Numbered from the stretch's first letter, positions 36,987 to 50,021 are shown. The stretch is DNA of 64,000 nt from Heliocidaris erythrogramma (GCA_025617745.1 CM046868.1:17240615-17304614); one strand, 5' to 3'. Notes: generated by a model from the letters alone, not told the origin. Numbers and translations: made by a program.

Positions 36987-37334
36987 TGGGGTATAAAATT
37001 TTTGGGGGTATACTAAATGGGTTATTAAAACATTTTATTTGCAACATCGTTTACCGGCGATCTCTCTCTCTTATACTCTTTCGGTTGCATGCGTGTGACA
37101 AGACTGGTATAAGAAATTATATAGCTCGCTGTGTCTCGCTGGCTTCCAAGTGTGCATTTTCAATGTGATTTTACACGCAAAATTTGGTTAATTGTGCGAC
37201 AAAAAAAAAGACTTTCTATATTCTTGAAAGAATTAAAGCGAGTTAAAACAAAATAAGCAGATATGTGTCATATATGTTTATTAAAAGAGAAAGCAAAAAT
37301 AATGTTCACTTGAGAGCATTATCATATTTTTTGA

Positions 37335-37570
37335 TTAACTGTTGACGCCCTCTTGTGTTGATATTTTGAATATAACCGCCGAATCATCCGCTAAGTGTGC
37401 GACAATCTTGCGACAACATGTAGTCCCACCCATTGATAAGTGTGTGAAACGAACTACGTAATTTTGAAAATGTGTTTTTGGAAAGATTTGCAAATTAATT
37501 AATACCGGAAGGTGAAAGAACAATATTTTTACAAACTGCTGTATTCACTTATAAATCTGACTCGTACCTT
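37335..37570. repeat. Direct repeat D1 (partner at 38348-38590)
   Basis: CCCTCTTGTGTTGATAT, CTAAGTGTGCGAC, ACAACATGTAGTC and AAGTGTGTGAAACGAAC occur in the same order in the downstream partner about 1.0 kb away. Divergence is moderate. D1 is followed by a perfect hairpin at 37577-37605 (13-bp stem GCAGCCCGAACAC, 3-nt loop). Confidence 0.7.
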
Positions 37571-37829
37571 ACTGTGGCAGCCCGAACACATAGTGTTCGG
37601 GCTGCGATCAGCAGTCCTTCGATTGCTTGGATGTCTCTTAATTACAAGGTCGTTTGTCAAAATGATAGCCATGAAACATGACATTAGTTGATTTTAGGCC
37701 ACTTTAGGTACTTACAAAACTTTCTGATTGACTGTCGTCTTTCTTTTCAATGAGGATGATACAAAAAAGGCATATTTATCTCCAAGAGCCTGTACTAAAA
37801 AGTTCCGTAGGTCGGTGTTTTGCTTGCAA

Positions 37830-38012
37830 ATGCGCATGCGTCAGCAGCTCCAATATAATACAGACAAGGGAGGATTATGAATATTCATTAGACGAGTGGG
37901 CTCGAGCGAGCGCTCGAGATCGGCGCGATCACAGTGGACATATGAATATTCATTATTCCTGTAACGAAAAATATGGAGTCATTGTAATAAATATTCATAG
38001 ACGCATGCGCAA
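37830..38012. promoter_or_regulatory. CpG-rich block with repeated palindromic motifs
   Basis: GCGCATGCGTC near 37834 recurs inverted as GACGCATGCGC near 38001; both resemble the NRF1 binding consensus. TATGAATATTCATTA occurs twice (about 37877 and 37950), and CTCGAGCG with its inverse at 37901-37918. The density suggests a regulatory or replication-type element inside KCTD9 intron 1, or part of the repeat bounded by D1 and D2. Function is inferred only from motifs. Confidence 0.3.
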
Positions 38013-38347
38013 GTGCCTATTTTCGTTTCTGCTTCAACAACATAGCGAATGGGACTAGTTTCGAAAATTGAGAGTAAAAAGTGACATTCATCGATTCTAC
38101 ACATTTTTTAGGAAAAGCTGATTTGCGGAAGGTCTGTTTAGGTAAGTGGCATCGAATATATGATACTTTAATTCCAAAAAAAAAACCTATATGGCCATAT
38201 TTTCAATGGTCATTTGAACATTGGTAAATTGTGAGACCCACCGAATCGTACTGGTTTCACTCAGGACGCTGCCACTTCGTGGCAGCATCCCAGGGCTAAC
38301 TCGTACCCAGCTATTTACTTGAAAGGGTACCCCATCCCCATGCATTG

Positions 38348-38590
38348 TCATTGCTGGATGCCCTCTTGTGTTGATATAGTTAGAATAACCGCTGAATGTC
38401 CTCTAAGTGTGCGACGATCTTGTGACAACATGTAGTCTCACCCATTTATAAGTGTGTGAAACGAACATTTTTGATAGTATATTTTGCGGAAAGATTTGGA
38501 AAATGATTGTTAATTAATACCGAAACGTGAGAGAACAATATTTCAAAAAACTGCTGCATTCAGTTATGGATCTGATTCATACCCAACTTT
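38348..38590. repeat. Direct repeat D2 (partner of 37335-37570)
   Basis: This is the diverged copy of D1. It is preceded at 38264-38290 by a hairpin (GCTGCCAC, TTC, GTGGCAGC). Both copies lie close to a strong hairpin, although the hairpin sequences differ. Confidence 0.7.
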
Positions 38591-39649
38591 ACTTATAAAA
38601 TGGTATTCAAACTTTCATTTGTCCTTGTATTGCCATTGATGGACCCTAATCCTTATTTTCATGATTTAAAGTTTTTTCTAACTCTGCAGTTAGGCCCTAT
38701 ATCTCCTCTACTTTCATTATATGCAAAATTGGTTGTACTTTCACCACCAGGGCCTTCAGTCTGTAATTTTTATAAGCATGATTCCATGTCCCTATTTCAA
38801 CAACCTGCACATGCACATAATTTGCTGGGGGTGGGGGGCATTGCTTTGCATAAAATTCAGACCTAATGTTATCCTCATCTGCTTCTAGCCTACCATATAT
38901 ACATGTAGCCTGAACCTTTAAAAAAATAATTGCAAAGCTATAGAATCAGGCAAACAAAACAAAAGGTGTGTACTTCTGTAATTTGAGCACTAAAATTAAT
39001 CCTTCCAGGTTAATGCAACTGTGGATCTTTGTACAGAAAAGGTAATTGGGCATGTCCAAGGTATTTGACCATTTAATATGCAGTCATATACTTGTATGCG
39101 TCATATAACATGTTGAGATTTTAGAATTTCCTGAGTTTCATGTTTGGTCTGGTTATAGGTAATTAAAATTTGGACAAATAGTAACTGAAAAGTCTTGTAT
39201 CCAATTACAGTTTAATGTTCAAGAGGCATGATTTATTAATCAGACATTAATTAAGAGAGTGAAAAAAATGTTGAATCAAACATAGATAACACATTTATCA
39301 ACAGAAAAGCATAGTTTGGGCCGGTTCAGAAGGATGAGAACCTGGGATATTCCAAACACAACAAATTAGAGGTATTCAACATGCATAGCCCATATGAGAG
39401 GGAAGTCAGATTTATATTTCATTAATTACTTCACAAAATTATCTGTCTAAAGAACAATTACGAATCATAATTAAATGAAAAAAGATTTCTCCTCTAGACA
39501 GTTTCATTTTAAATGCAATTACACCTAACATAATTTTGAAGAAGAAAAATATCCTGCAATCAAGTGGAAATGTTGCTTAATAATCGCCAAGTAGGCTATT
39601 ATCACAATGTATTGATGGCTACAGAAAAGAAAACTTTCTAACAAGTTGA

Positions 39650-40482
39650 CGTATCATGATTTGACCAATAAGTAATACTATTATTAGACGAACAACCCAC
39701 CACTGGAACATAAACCAAAAAACATAGAAATACTGTACATGAGGAATTATAGGAAACTATAATGAGAGAAGGAGAAACAAAGAGATATACATGTATAAGG
39801 AAATAAATAAGAGAAAAGAATAGAAAGAGAAAATCAAATGCATAAGGATAGATAAACAAATGGATAAAAGAAGGAAGAAACTAAGAAATACATAAGAAAA
39901 TATAGAAAAGGACAATATGTACATCTGACAGTAACTGGTAGAGACCAAGACTCCTTCTTACAATTACAAATCATAATTTAAAGGGAAAAGAAGATTTCAC
40001 TTCTGAGCAGTTTCATTTAAAATGCAATTATGCTTCACATAATTTTAAACATTAAAAAAACATGTTGCTTTAATCTCCAAGTATTATGTATTGATGGCTA
40101 CCAAAAAAAACACTTCTTACAAGTTGACATATCATGATTTGAACGATAAGTAATACTATCTTTCAACACCCCCCCCCCCCCCCACCAGATCAAAAACCAA
40201 AAACATAGAAATACATAAGGAATTATAGGAAAATATATTTAGAGAACTGAGAGAATGAGAAACAAAGAGATATATAAGGAAAAACATAAGAAATGCATAA
40301 GAAATATATATATATACAGAAAGGGATAATACATAACAAGTAGAAATGTTGCTTAATGATCCCCAAGTATTATCACAATGTATTGATGGCCACCAAAAGA
40401 ACACTTCTTACATCTCATGATTGAACGATATAAAGTAATACTATATTTTGACAATGCACCACTGACAGCACCCCCTCCCCCA

Positions 40483-40517
<35 letters not shown>

Positions 40518-41180
40518 ACCAGATCAACAACCAAAAACATAGAAATATATAAGGAATTATATAGGAAAATATAATGAGAGAATGAGATAAAAAGACATAT
40601 ATAAGGAAATAAATAAGAGAAAGAATAGAAAGAGAAAAACAAATAAATAAGGATAGATAAACAAATGGATAAAGAAGGAAAAACATAAGAAATGCATAAG
40701 AAATATATATATACATGTAAGAAGATATAGAAAGGGATAATACATAACAAGTAGAAATCTTGCTTAATAATCCCCAAGTATTATCACAATGTATTGATGG
40801 CTACCAAAAGAACACTTCTTACAAGGTGGCTTCTCATGATTTGAACGATAAGTAATACTATATTTCAACAACCCACCACTGACAGCACCCCCCATGCCAG
40901 ATCAACAACCAAAAACATAAAAATATATAAGGAATTACATGTATATAGGAAAATATAATGAGAGAATGAGATACATAGAGGTATATAAGGAAATAAATAA
41001 GAGAAAAGAATAGAGAAAAACACATAAGGACAGATAAATGAAGGAAAAAACTAAGAAATGCATAAAATATAGAAGTGGATAATACATAACACACCTGACA
41101 ATAACTGGTAGAGACCAAGACTCCTTACAATTACAAATCATAATTTAAAGGGAAAAGAAGATTTCACCTCTGTGCAGTTT
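39650..41180. repeat. Purine-rich tandem array, four ~340-490-bp units
   Basis: Units start near 39650, 40130, 40420 and 40840. Each runs from ATCATGATTTGAACGATAAG through AACCAAAAACATAGAAAT, then AATGAGAGAATGAGA, to GATAATACATAACA. Poly-C tracts at 40171-40183 and 40486-40517 sit at the same place in two units. The minus-strand frames are rich in Phe, Ile, Leu and Tyr only because the plus strand is A/G-rich; they are not convincing genes. A fifth partial unit lies at 43115-43250. Confidence 0.75.
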
Positions 41181-41344
41181 CATTTAAAATGAAATTATAC
41201 CTCACATGATTTTAAATTTAAAAAACATTCTGCAATCAAGTACAAATGTTGCTAAATCACAATGTATTGATGGCTACTTATCACAAATTGGCATATCATG
41301 ATTTGAACAATAAATAATACAATCTTTAGACAGATAACCCACCA

Positions 41345-43110
41345 TCAGGGGGGCATTTCATCAAGTGTCTTGTCTGTGATGTTTACTGACAAATTTGCTC
41401 TCAGCCAATAAGATGCAAGGATTTCAGTAGATTATAACAGTAATTACCCACGCTTGTTGTTTGTTTGTTTGTGTGTTTGTTTGTTTGTGTACAAGATAAC
41501 GAGAGAACGGGTGAACGGATTTGCACCACATTTTCAGGGAATGTTCAGAAATTGACAGGAAAGAATCGATTAGATTTTGGTGATGATTGGTTGACCCCTG
41601 CAAATTATGTGTGACCTTGAAGTTTTGACCCTGTAGTAAAGTATAGGAACTTCAGTTCAGATAGTGACAGGAAAGAAACTAGAAAGTTTGATGACCCCAA
41701 ACTTCGCCTGCCGATGCAGAAATATTTTGGCCAATCAAAACACTCATTACTTCATCTCACCAAAAATCTTATTCAGGTTTATGAATTTTAGAACACCCAT
41801 TATTTGCCATTTCACTTCAAATCCGTATGAGCCTGCAATGAATATTCAAAGCCAACGTATCCCAGCAACAAGGGATTTTTCGCGCGCTTGAACTGTACTA
41901 CTGCAAAATCGAAAGTAGCTATCGCGCGCTACCTTTTTTATCGACAACTTCATTTATTTAGATTCAGGCTACCCTAGGGCCTAGGCCTAGCACGTCTAAT
42001 TTCTCCTCTATTTCTTATCTTCTGTGCATTTCTGTTTATTTTCCCCGGTTCTTTCCACTTTGTTGTGGAAGTTTTTGTGATTTATTTTATCTTGGTGGAC
42101 GTGTAGTACGTGATTTTAATTGTTTTCGGTGAAAATCTGGTGAGTTTGTTCGACGTGAGTGAGTCTATCGCACTCGCGAGTGTTCGCGTGTGTTGATCTG
42201 AGTGAGTGGGCTGTGTAGCTGTACGAACATAACTATACACAGCGCTGTCGCGAAGTGACGGCGTCTGGTCGGGCTAGGGAGTGCCTGTGGCTGAGCTGAC
42301 TGTGGTAGGATTGAACTTTTTTCTTTGGGTTATAACGGTCCTGTCATTTGAGATTTGAGTTTATGTCTGTTTGAATGGATTTCGTAGTTGTAAAATATAT
42401 ACAAAAACTGTATGTATTTTTTTTTTAATTCGTGTGGATTTGCAAAATTTGGTGGCTGAGGTTCGCCGAATGTACGCCAGTTATACACTTTTGACTTTGT
42501 TGATGGGTGGTGACTGAGCTGAGTGAGTAAGCTCTGTGCCTCGCATGCATGTCATTTTGAAGTCGAGATCCAACTTATTTTGTCATATTTATTTTATCCA
42601 AGCCCGATGAAAAAAAACCAACAACCCCAATTGCAATGTAAAGATAGAACATGAATACATTTACAAACACTGACATGACTGAACACTGAATACAAATTGC
42701 TAACATTTTTTTCCTCACCACGCCACACACTCTGACATGTCTAATCAATTCCTTGTCGGGGAGGGATGTTTCAATAATAAAATATCTTTTTCAGAAGAAT
42801 TTGTTCAAGGCTGGGGACACACAAAGCTATGACCTAGATATGGCAAAATTTATTGGGGGGGGGGGGGATATCTGCCTCTTCTTATCCCCTTTGAATGGCT
42901 ACTGCTTACAAAAATAATCGCAAAAAAACAAAACCTATATTGGGTTTACTTTTTTTTATATACGACAGGGGAACCAACCAGTAAAAATATATCTATTTCT
43001 GCAGTTTCAAGAATAATAGCGCCGCTAAGGCGTGGGTCTGCCGCCTTTGACGGCCTTTCTAGTTGCAACTTGTCATTGATGACAAGTTTTATGAAACAGG
43101 GCCCAGACCA
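41345..43110. mobile_element. Region between related foldback ends, class uncertain
   Basis: GGGGGCATTTCATCAAGTGT near 41349 and the inverted GACAAGTTTTATGAAACAGG near 43080 resemble the ends of one MITE family, but 1.7 kb apart and diverged. Between them are a (GTTT)n tract at 41456-41490, a CpG-containing block (42100-42300) and AT-rich DNA. ACTATACACAGCGCTGTCGC at 42232 recurs at 51671. I cannot say whether it is one element or two. Confidence 0.3.
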
Positions 43111-43559
43111 ACAACCCCTAAAACAGAAATACATAAATAATCATATGAAAATATAATGAGAGAAGGAGAAACAAAGAAATATACATGTATATAAGGGAAA
43201 ATCAATTAAATACATGTAAGGAAAGATAAACAAAATAAGAAAAGGGAAAAAAATCACAGTAAATGATAAAAAGGGTGCATTTTTCAAAAGATATGATTTT
43301 CCTACAAGTTGTGAGGTTTATCAATTATCTCATAATAGATTCATCAATATGAAAATCATAAATACAAATATCATATGTACATTAACAGTAAAATAAAAAA
43401 AAATAATTATAGAGAAACAGCTGATCTATTCAGCACATTACACAATTATAAACTATTACCCCAGCTTTAGCTGAGTTACATGTACCGTGGTGCACAAGCA
43501 TTCAAGGAATTCCTTCCTGCTACTGGGTACCCAATTTGCTACGGTTTTAAAGCATTTTC

Positions 43560-44030
43560 TTGATCGCGATAGTTCCTCAAAGTCCTGAGGGTTGAAATAT
43601 ATATCCATCATGCAATGAGGGCCATGTCAGAAAGCAGCTGCTTTTTCTTGGCACATTGGAGATGCCAAACATTTGATGATCTTCTTCTTCCCGGATCCTT
43701 ACACAAACCTGCTCAGTATAGGACGCAGGATTTGGCTTTGATGTTGAACCCTTCCAGGTCTTCAGGGGTGCAGGGTTCTGGTAGATAGGGACAGACCAGA
43801 AGGTGATCCATTGTCTGTTCCTCCCTACAGTCATACACAGTTTGTTCATCCTCATTATATATTGATTTCTGCATAAGCACTTTGCATCGTCCTGTTCCTG
43901 TCCTGAGGTGGTTCAGACATGACCAGGTGGGCCATGTCTCACTGGAATCTATGGGTAGGGATTCGCTTGGACTGTGGGAGAGCTTGGCATTGCCTGAAGA
44001 TAATTGGTCCACATTTGATAATGAAATACG
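43560..44030 (-). pseudogene. LINE C-terminal region, minus strand
   Basis: On the minus strand the pieces LNHLRTGTGRCK, EEQTMDHLLVCP and TPEDLEGFN appear in order. This is the conserved ending of many animal LINE polyproteins, where cysteines and a histidine form a zinc-binding-like motif after the reverse transcriptase. A frameshift lies near 43870 (CRNQ-type to KSIYNEDEQ-type frames) and the upstream RT is absent. Confidence 0.7.
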
Positions 44031-44553
44031 GCTTCCAGAGTTTGTGTAAACTGTTGTAGAGGTAATAAGGGCCCTTCACAGCTCTCACAACTGTGTAGAA
44101 GTCTTGTCTGAAAAAAAAATGACAAAAAAATGAAAATATTGTGATTAAAATTGGCTTGTTGAACATAAAATTAATGCTAAACATGCAGATCATTGCTTAG
44201 GAATTATCAATTCTGTGACAGTATACTACATGTTCAAAACTTTTAAACCCAATTTTGTATAGTTTAACTTGGGGCAGCTTATGCTTTACTATAAGTCCAC
44301 ACTCACAGTGTTTTTAAAGTGAGGATGATATAAGTCACACATCTTCAGGAATCATTCCATAAGAAGGATGATGGCCACTTGAATTTTAAGACCGATTCCA
44401 GATATACATGTATCACCATTACATTCCTACTGGTAACCAATACAGACCCATACAACAAAGCTCGGTATGCATATCATCACAAGTAACTCTTACCTTGTTA
44501 GCTTAAACATTTACATTTGGCCTCTTGTTCCCAGCTGCTTCTCTAGCACTATC
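43980..44553 (-). other. Possible spliced exons, minus strand
   Basis: A 60-nt block at 44494-44553 is bounded on the minus strand by TTCCCTTCCCACAG and GTAAGA. A second block begins at 44107 after a long T tract and TTTTCAG. The first block has a stop in its best frame, so the pair may be non-coding or part of a chimeric LINE transcript. This is based only on splice motifs. Confidence 0.25.
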
Positions 44554-45051
44554 CTGTGGGAAGGGAAATAGTAAATAATTCATTCAATTCAATGTAGTGT
44601 TGGTAAAATTAAAAAGGGTCAAGAATAGATTTCCTTTATAGTTTTGATACACCTACTAAGAGGACAGAACATAATCTTCTAAACATTTGTCCTTGAAAGC
44701 TTTTTTCTTTTAAGAAATCACTGACAATTATTTATTCACAGGCAAGGTTCTAATCACAAGAATTCATCTATTAGCCAATTTTTAACATGAATTTCTGAAA
44801 GAGAACAGGGTTATTGAACATAAGGACATTATTTTGTCCAGACGGAGACAGATAATGTTGATAATGTTAATATAATTATTAAGGTCTAAAAAAGACCATG
44901 AAGGTACATTACCATGTATACTGCCCTCATATTTTAACTGTTATGTCCTAAAATAATATACATTTACCTTGAGCCAACATCTAATTATCTAGGCCTACAC
45001 AAACATAAAATGAATATAGCAAAGATAATAATAATGATGATGATAATAATA

Positions 45052-47050
45052 ACTAGAAATTTAATTCGTCACTGAAGACGAATTAGGTGACCTGTCCTCA
45101 TGATAATATAATGATGATGTGATGATGATAATCATGATGATGATTGATGGTGATGATAATCATGATGGTGGTGATGATAATCATGATAATATAATGATGA
45201 TGATGATGATGATGTGATGATGATAATCATGATGATGACGGTGATAATGATGATGATTGATGGTGATGATAATCATGAAGATGATGATGGTGGTGATGAT
45301 AATCATGATAATATAATGATGATCATGATGATGATGGTGGTGGTGATGATAATCATGATAATATAATGATGATGGTTATGATGATAATCATGATAATATA
45401 ATGATGTGATGATGATGTTGATAATGATGATTGATGGTGATAATCATAATGATGATGATGGTGATAATGATGATAATCATAATATAATGATGATGTGATG
45501 ATGATAATCATGATGATGGTGGTGGTGATGATAATCATGATAATATAATGATGATGATGTGATGATGATAATCATGATGGTGATAATGATGATTGTTGGT
45601 GATGATAATCATGAAGATGATGATGGTGGTGATGATAATCATGATAATATAATGATGATGATGTGATGATAATAATCATGATGGTGATAATGATGATGAT
45701 GGTGATGATGGTGGTGATGATAATCATGATAATATGATAATCATGATGATGATGGTGGTGGTGATGATAATCATGATAATATAATGATGATGATGATGTG
45801 ATGATGTGATGATGATAATCATGATGGTGATAATGATGATGATTGATGGTGATGATAATCATGATGATGATTGATGGTGATGATAATCATGATGATGATG
45901 ATGGTTATGATGATAATCATGATAATATAATGATGATATGATGATGTTGATAATGATGATTGATGGTGATAATCATAATGATGATGATGATGGTGATAAT
46001 GATGATAATCATAATATAATGATGATGTGATGATGATAATCATGATGATAATCATGATGATGATGGTGGTGGTGATGATAATCATGATAATATAATGATG
46101 ATGTGATGATGATAATCATGATGGTCATAATGATGATGATAATCATGATGATGATGGTTATGATGATAATCATAATATAATGATGATGATGTGATGATGG
46201 TGATAATGATGATTGATGGTGATGATAATCATGATGATGAAGATGGTGGTGATGATAATCATAATATAATGATGTGATGATAATGATGATGGTGAAGATA
46301 ATATAATGATGATGTGATGATGATAATCATGATGATGATAATGATGATAATCATGATGATGGTGGTGATGATAATCATAATATAATGATAATGATGTGAT
46401 GATGATAATCATGATGATGACGATGGTTGTGATGATAATCATGATAATATAATGATGTGATGATGATGATGATGGTGATGATCATGATGATGATGGTGGT
46501 GATGATAATCATAATATAATGATTATGATGTGATTATGATAATCATGATGATAATCATGATAATGGTGGTGATGATAATCATAATATTATGATAATGATG
46601 TGATGATGACGGTGATGATAATCATAATACAGTCAAACCTGCTTTAGCGACCACCTGTATAGAAAGACCACCTGTCTATAAAGACCACAATTTTGGTTTC
46701 CCTTGAAAATTGTTTATCATTGAAACGTGTATTAAAGGAACCTGTACATAAAGACCACCTGCTCATAAGGACCGCTTTTCTTGTCTCCCTTGAGTGGTCT
46801 TTATAGACAGGTTTCACTGTATAATGATGATGTGATGATGATAATCATGATGATGATGGTGGTGATGATGATGTGATGATGATAACAGTGATGATTATGA
46901 TGATGGTATAATGAACAAACTACTGCACACTACTTTCTAATAGACATGACATGCAAATTAAGGCAGTTTATTACATGGTTTGTGTTTATGTTTATAATAG
47001 TCCAAGAGGATGGTAAAATGAAAGGCAAAAAGAAGCAAAAAAAAACAAAA
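45052..47050 (+). mobile_element. Helitron-like element H2 with ~1.8-kb GAT-rich microsatellite
   Basis: It begins ACTAGAAATTTAATTCGTC, with the hairpin AATTCGTC/GACGAATT and then AGGTGACCTGTC, like H1. 45100-46920 is a long array of GATGATAATCATGATAATAT-type units with larger repeats of about 90-110 bp. After it comes the segment AACTACTGCACACTACTTTC also seen in H1 and H3. It is truncated by the start of H3 at about 47051. Minus-strand His/Ile-rich frames are repeat artefacts. Confidence 0.6.
46630..46819. mobile_element. Mariner-type MITE inside the H2 microsatellite
   Basis: This 190-bp element begins CAGTCAAACCTGC and ends CAGGTTTCACTG, with TA on both sides (46628-46629 and 46820-46821). 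The interior repeats GACCACCTGTCTATAAAGACC. The family is widespread in invertebrates. Confidence 0.85.
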
Positions 47051-47052
47051 AA

Positions 47053-48960
47053 ACTAGAAATTTAATTCGTCATGAGGACGAATTAGGTGGTCTGTCTTTC
47101 AATTTGTATGATCATGATTGTAATCAGGATGATCATATTAATGGAGAAATACTAAACTGAAGATAGGAAGTCAAGAATGCCACGAATGGAGATGCTTCTT
47201 CAGGACAGGAATGTAGCAAAATGTGTGAAACGGTCATTGTAAAATGATTATGGTGATGATGATAATGGTGATGATTATGATGATGAAGATGATATAATGA
47301 TAATTTAAGATAATTGACTAAGACAATTTTGAGAAATTGTGATATCAAACAGGACTATTTGATATTGCAGGATACTTGGGAGATAAACCCCGATAGCTCT
47401 AATACACGACAGGGAATCAAAATTTCCATAGGTTTGTACACAAACTACTGCACACTACATTCTAATAGACATAACATGCAAAATAAGGCATTTTATTACA
47501 TGGTTTGTCATTGTTTATGTTATAATAGTCGAAGAAGATTTAAAAAAAAAATTAATGGACCCACCGGGGATCGAACCTGGGTCACCGGATTGGGAGGCAA
47601 GTGCTTTGACCAATATACCAAAATATTTCCCATAGAGATTACACGCAAACGAAAAACAGGATTCTCAAATCCTATTTTGTAGTTCAAAATTGGGCATGAT
47701 CCCGACATCTGATCAAAAATTGGAGACCACATTTACAAAAGCTTATAGTCTCAGCTACAACATATTAAAATCTGGGAGGAAATAGACCAGAAATAACTGC
47801 GATACTGCTCAAAGAACAATGTCATGTAGATTCATGATTAAAAAAAAAGTCATCTTCCATAGACATAACACGCGAATAGGGAAAATTCTGACATGGCATC
47901 TTTAATTGAAAATTTCACTATAATGACGTCATCAAAATGAAAAATCCTGGCAATTGGTCTTGTAGAGAATTGTCTCAGCTATGACATATCAAAATCTGTG
48001 CGAAAAGCGACCAATAATTACGAATCTAGAGCCAAATTTGCATAAAGGTGATGACGTCAAAACATGAAAAATGGAAATTTTGACTTCTGGCGCCATTTTG
48101 ATGACATCATAATGTTTATAAGGGTCAAATGATACATGAAATGAAATCTATGATTCCTACCCTACCTGATGATGAAAAAAAATTGAGGGGTTTATGGACT
48201 ATTTAAAGAGCTAGAGTTAATTTTGTAGAGGCATGTTTTTGCACGTTTTGACGTTATTTTCGCCATAGACGCGCGCACAAATTTTGAACTTTGACGCGCC
48301 CGTACGACCTTATTGATTGAAATTGATTCCAAGTTGATGGAAATGATGAAGAAAAGTGTCAGGATTGCAAATCAATAAAAAAAAACAGCGTTTTAACGTT
48401 ATTTAAGACTTGCGCGCGCGGACGCTTATGCAGAGATATTTGTTAAATGCTCAAAATGACCTGAAACGTGTGCAGACTTGATCCTACGTGATTTTGAGCA
48501 TTTTAAAATTTTGACGCGCGTATGCGCACGTCCTGACCGGTAGATGACCTGTGAGGACATGCCTTGATGACCCGTCATGTGAAGTTTATGTGATGTGAAT
48601 ATAGTTGATTTTTGATGATTGATTATGAAGATATAATCGATCTTGTAAATTTACAAAATGGCGTCTTGATGATGTCACGATGACCTGATGACCTCCAAAA
48701 GCTTAATGGACCATGTCCATGATTGACCTCATACATGACATGAAACTCGATGATATTGACCCGGCCGATTTTGAGATTTTGAGATGCGTAACAGCGGCCA
48801 TTCATCATTAACACGGCCCCATGGCTGGCATGCCCCATATACAGACTGTCCTGTGAGTCCCACTGCCCTCATCATGAAAATTGAAGGCAAACTTCTGCAA
48901 ATGCAATTGCAACCAAGCCTCACAGTCACAGATATGACTGATTCATGATATTGTCTTATT
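47053..48960 (+). mobile_element. Helitron-like element H3 (3' end not identified)
   Basis: It begins ACTAGAAATTTAATTCGTC. It has a short GAT-rich stretch (47240-47300), the tRNA-like module (47550-47625, minus), and the blocks TCATGTAGATTCATGATT and GACGTCATC shared in order with H1. Similarity to H1 fades near 48785. It lacks the insertion C1, so it shows the empty site of that insertion. Confidence 0.55.
47550..47625 (-). repeat. tRNA-like module in H3
   Basis: Minus-strand A-box-like TTGGTATATTGGTCAAAGC and B-box-like GGTTCGATCCCC are spaced as in a tRNA. The B box here is closer to consensus than in the H1 copy. The cloverleaf is poor. Confidence 0.6.
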
Positions 48961-49174
48961 GAGTCTTATTGAGTCCTCAAGTCTACTCTAATAACCTCAC
49001 ATTTAAATGTAACTCTAGAGTAGACCCCTCTAAAAATGTAACTACACTACAGTCACAGTGGAAACTCAGTAAACCGAGGTCCATGGGACTATCAAAATTA
49101 CCTTGTTATAGGCTTTATAGCAGGAAATGGAATCTTGTTATATCAGGTTAAAAACAATAGAATATAAAGAGTTG

Positions 49175-49683
49175 GTGCTACAATACGTAGGCGGCGTATA
49201 TGTATGATAAATAATAAAAAAACAAAAACAACGCAAGCAGCGATGAAGAGTGGTACACGGCCACTCAGCAGTAAGGTGCATTAGTTGATTTTGTGATAAG
49301 TGTGCATCCAGTCCCGTCGTACGGGAGCTCACCCCGCCGGTCGAAGGCCAAGTACCGCTTACAGTTCACGGGCACACATCCATAAATTATTGGCAGGATG
49401 AATGGTACATATTTCCGCTAACTAGTTAAAAGTGATCAGTACTCACCCATGACATTGTTGCTTTTATCTTGGCAGTTACGTTACTTTCTTTTCGAAGGAG
49501 TAAAGAAAATATTTAGGAAGGAGGACAGCGTCTCCGCTCCGCTAGTGCTACAATACGTAGGCGGCGTATATGTATGATAAATAATAAAAAAACAAAAACA
49601 ACGCTAGCAGCGATGAAGAGTGGTACACGGCCACTCAGCAGTAAGGTGCATTAGTTGATTTTGTGATAAGTGTGCATCCAGTC
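49175..49683. mobile_element. TRIM-like unit: 139-bp direct repeats around 231 bp
   Basis: 49175-49313 and 49545-49683 are identical except for one base (ACGCAAGC versus ACGCTAGC). TGCTACAATACG at the start and GTGTGCA near the end of each repeat could be TG...CA long-terminal-repeat borders. The spacer has no clear primer-binding site. On the minus strand the spacer reads AACAATGTCATGGGTGAGTA, a start codon near a good donor, so a captured 5' exon is another explanation. Confidence 0.5.
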
Positions 49684-49756
49684 TTGTTTTGGGGCACACT
49701 TAGTAGTCTCTGCCTCATACTTAGTTGTTGTGGGGCAGACTAAGATCAGATTCGCT

Positions 49757-49920
49757 GTTGCAAGAAAGTTGCAATCAATTGCAAATTGTAAAGCAAATTA
49801 GAACAACCATTCTGAATGGTTCAGCGTCTGCCCATTCAAGAAGATGCGCTTCCAACAATGATTGTGATTGGTCAATACCGATCAGTTGCAACTTGCAATC
49901 AATCGCAACTTTCTTGCAAC
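49757..49920. mobile_element. MITE with 32-bp inverted ends
   Basis: GTTGCAAGAAAGTTGCAATC at the left matches the inverted right end CGCAACTTTCTTGCAAC with few changes. It is 164 bp with no coding capacity. Confidence 0.8.
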
Positions 49921-50021
49921 ACCCCATTAGTTGTTGTGGGGGCACAAATAGTAGTCTCTGGTGCAGGCTAGGATATGACTGGTGCAGACTTAACATGATC
50001 TAAGGGCATCCTTAGAACAGA

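Noticed and set aside
39638..41141. Several membrane-like frames rich in Phe, Leu, Ile, Tyr
   Set aside because: They are the complement of a purine-rich tandem array and start and stop with the repeat units.
45353..46442. His/Ile/Met-rich minus-strand open frames
   Set aside because: They are translations of the GATGATAATCAT microsatellite.
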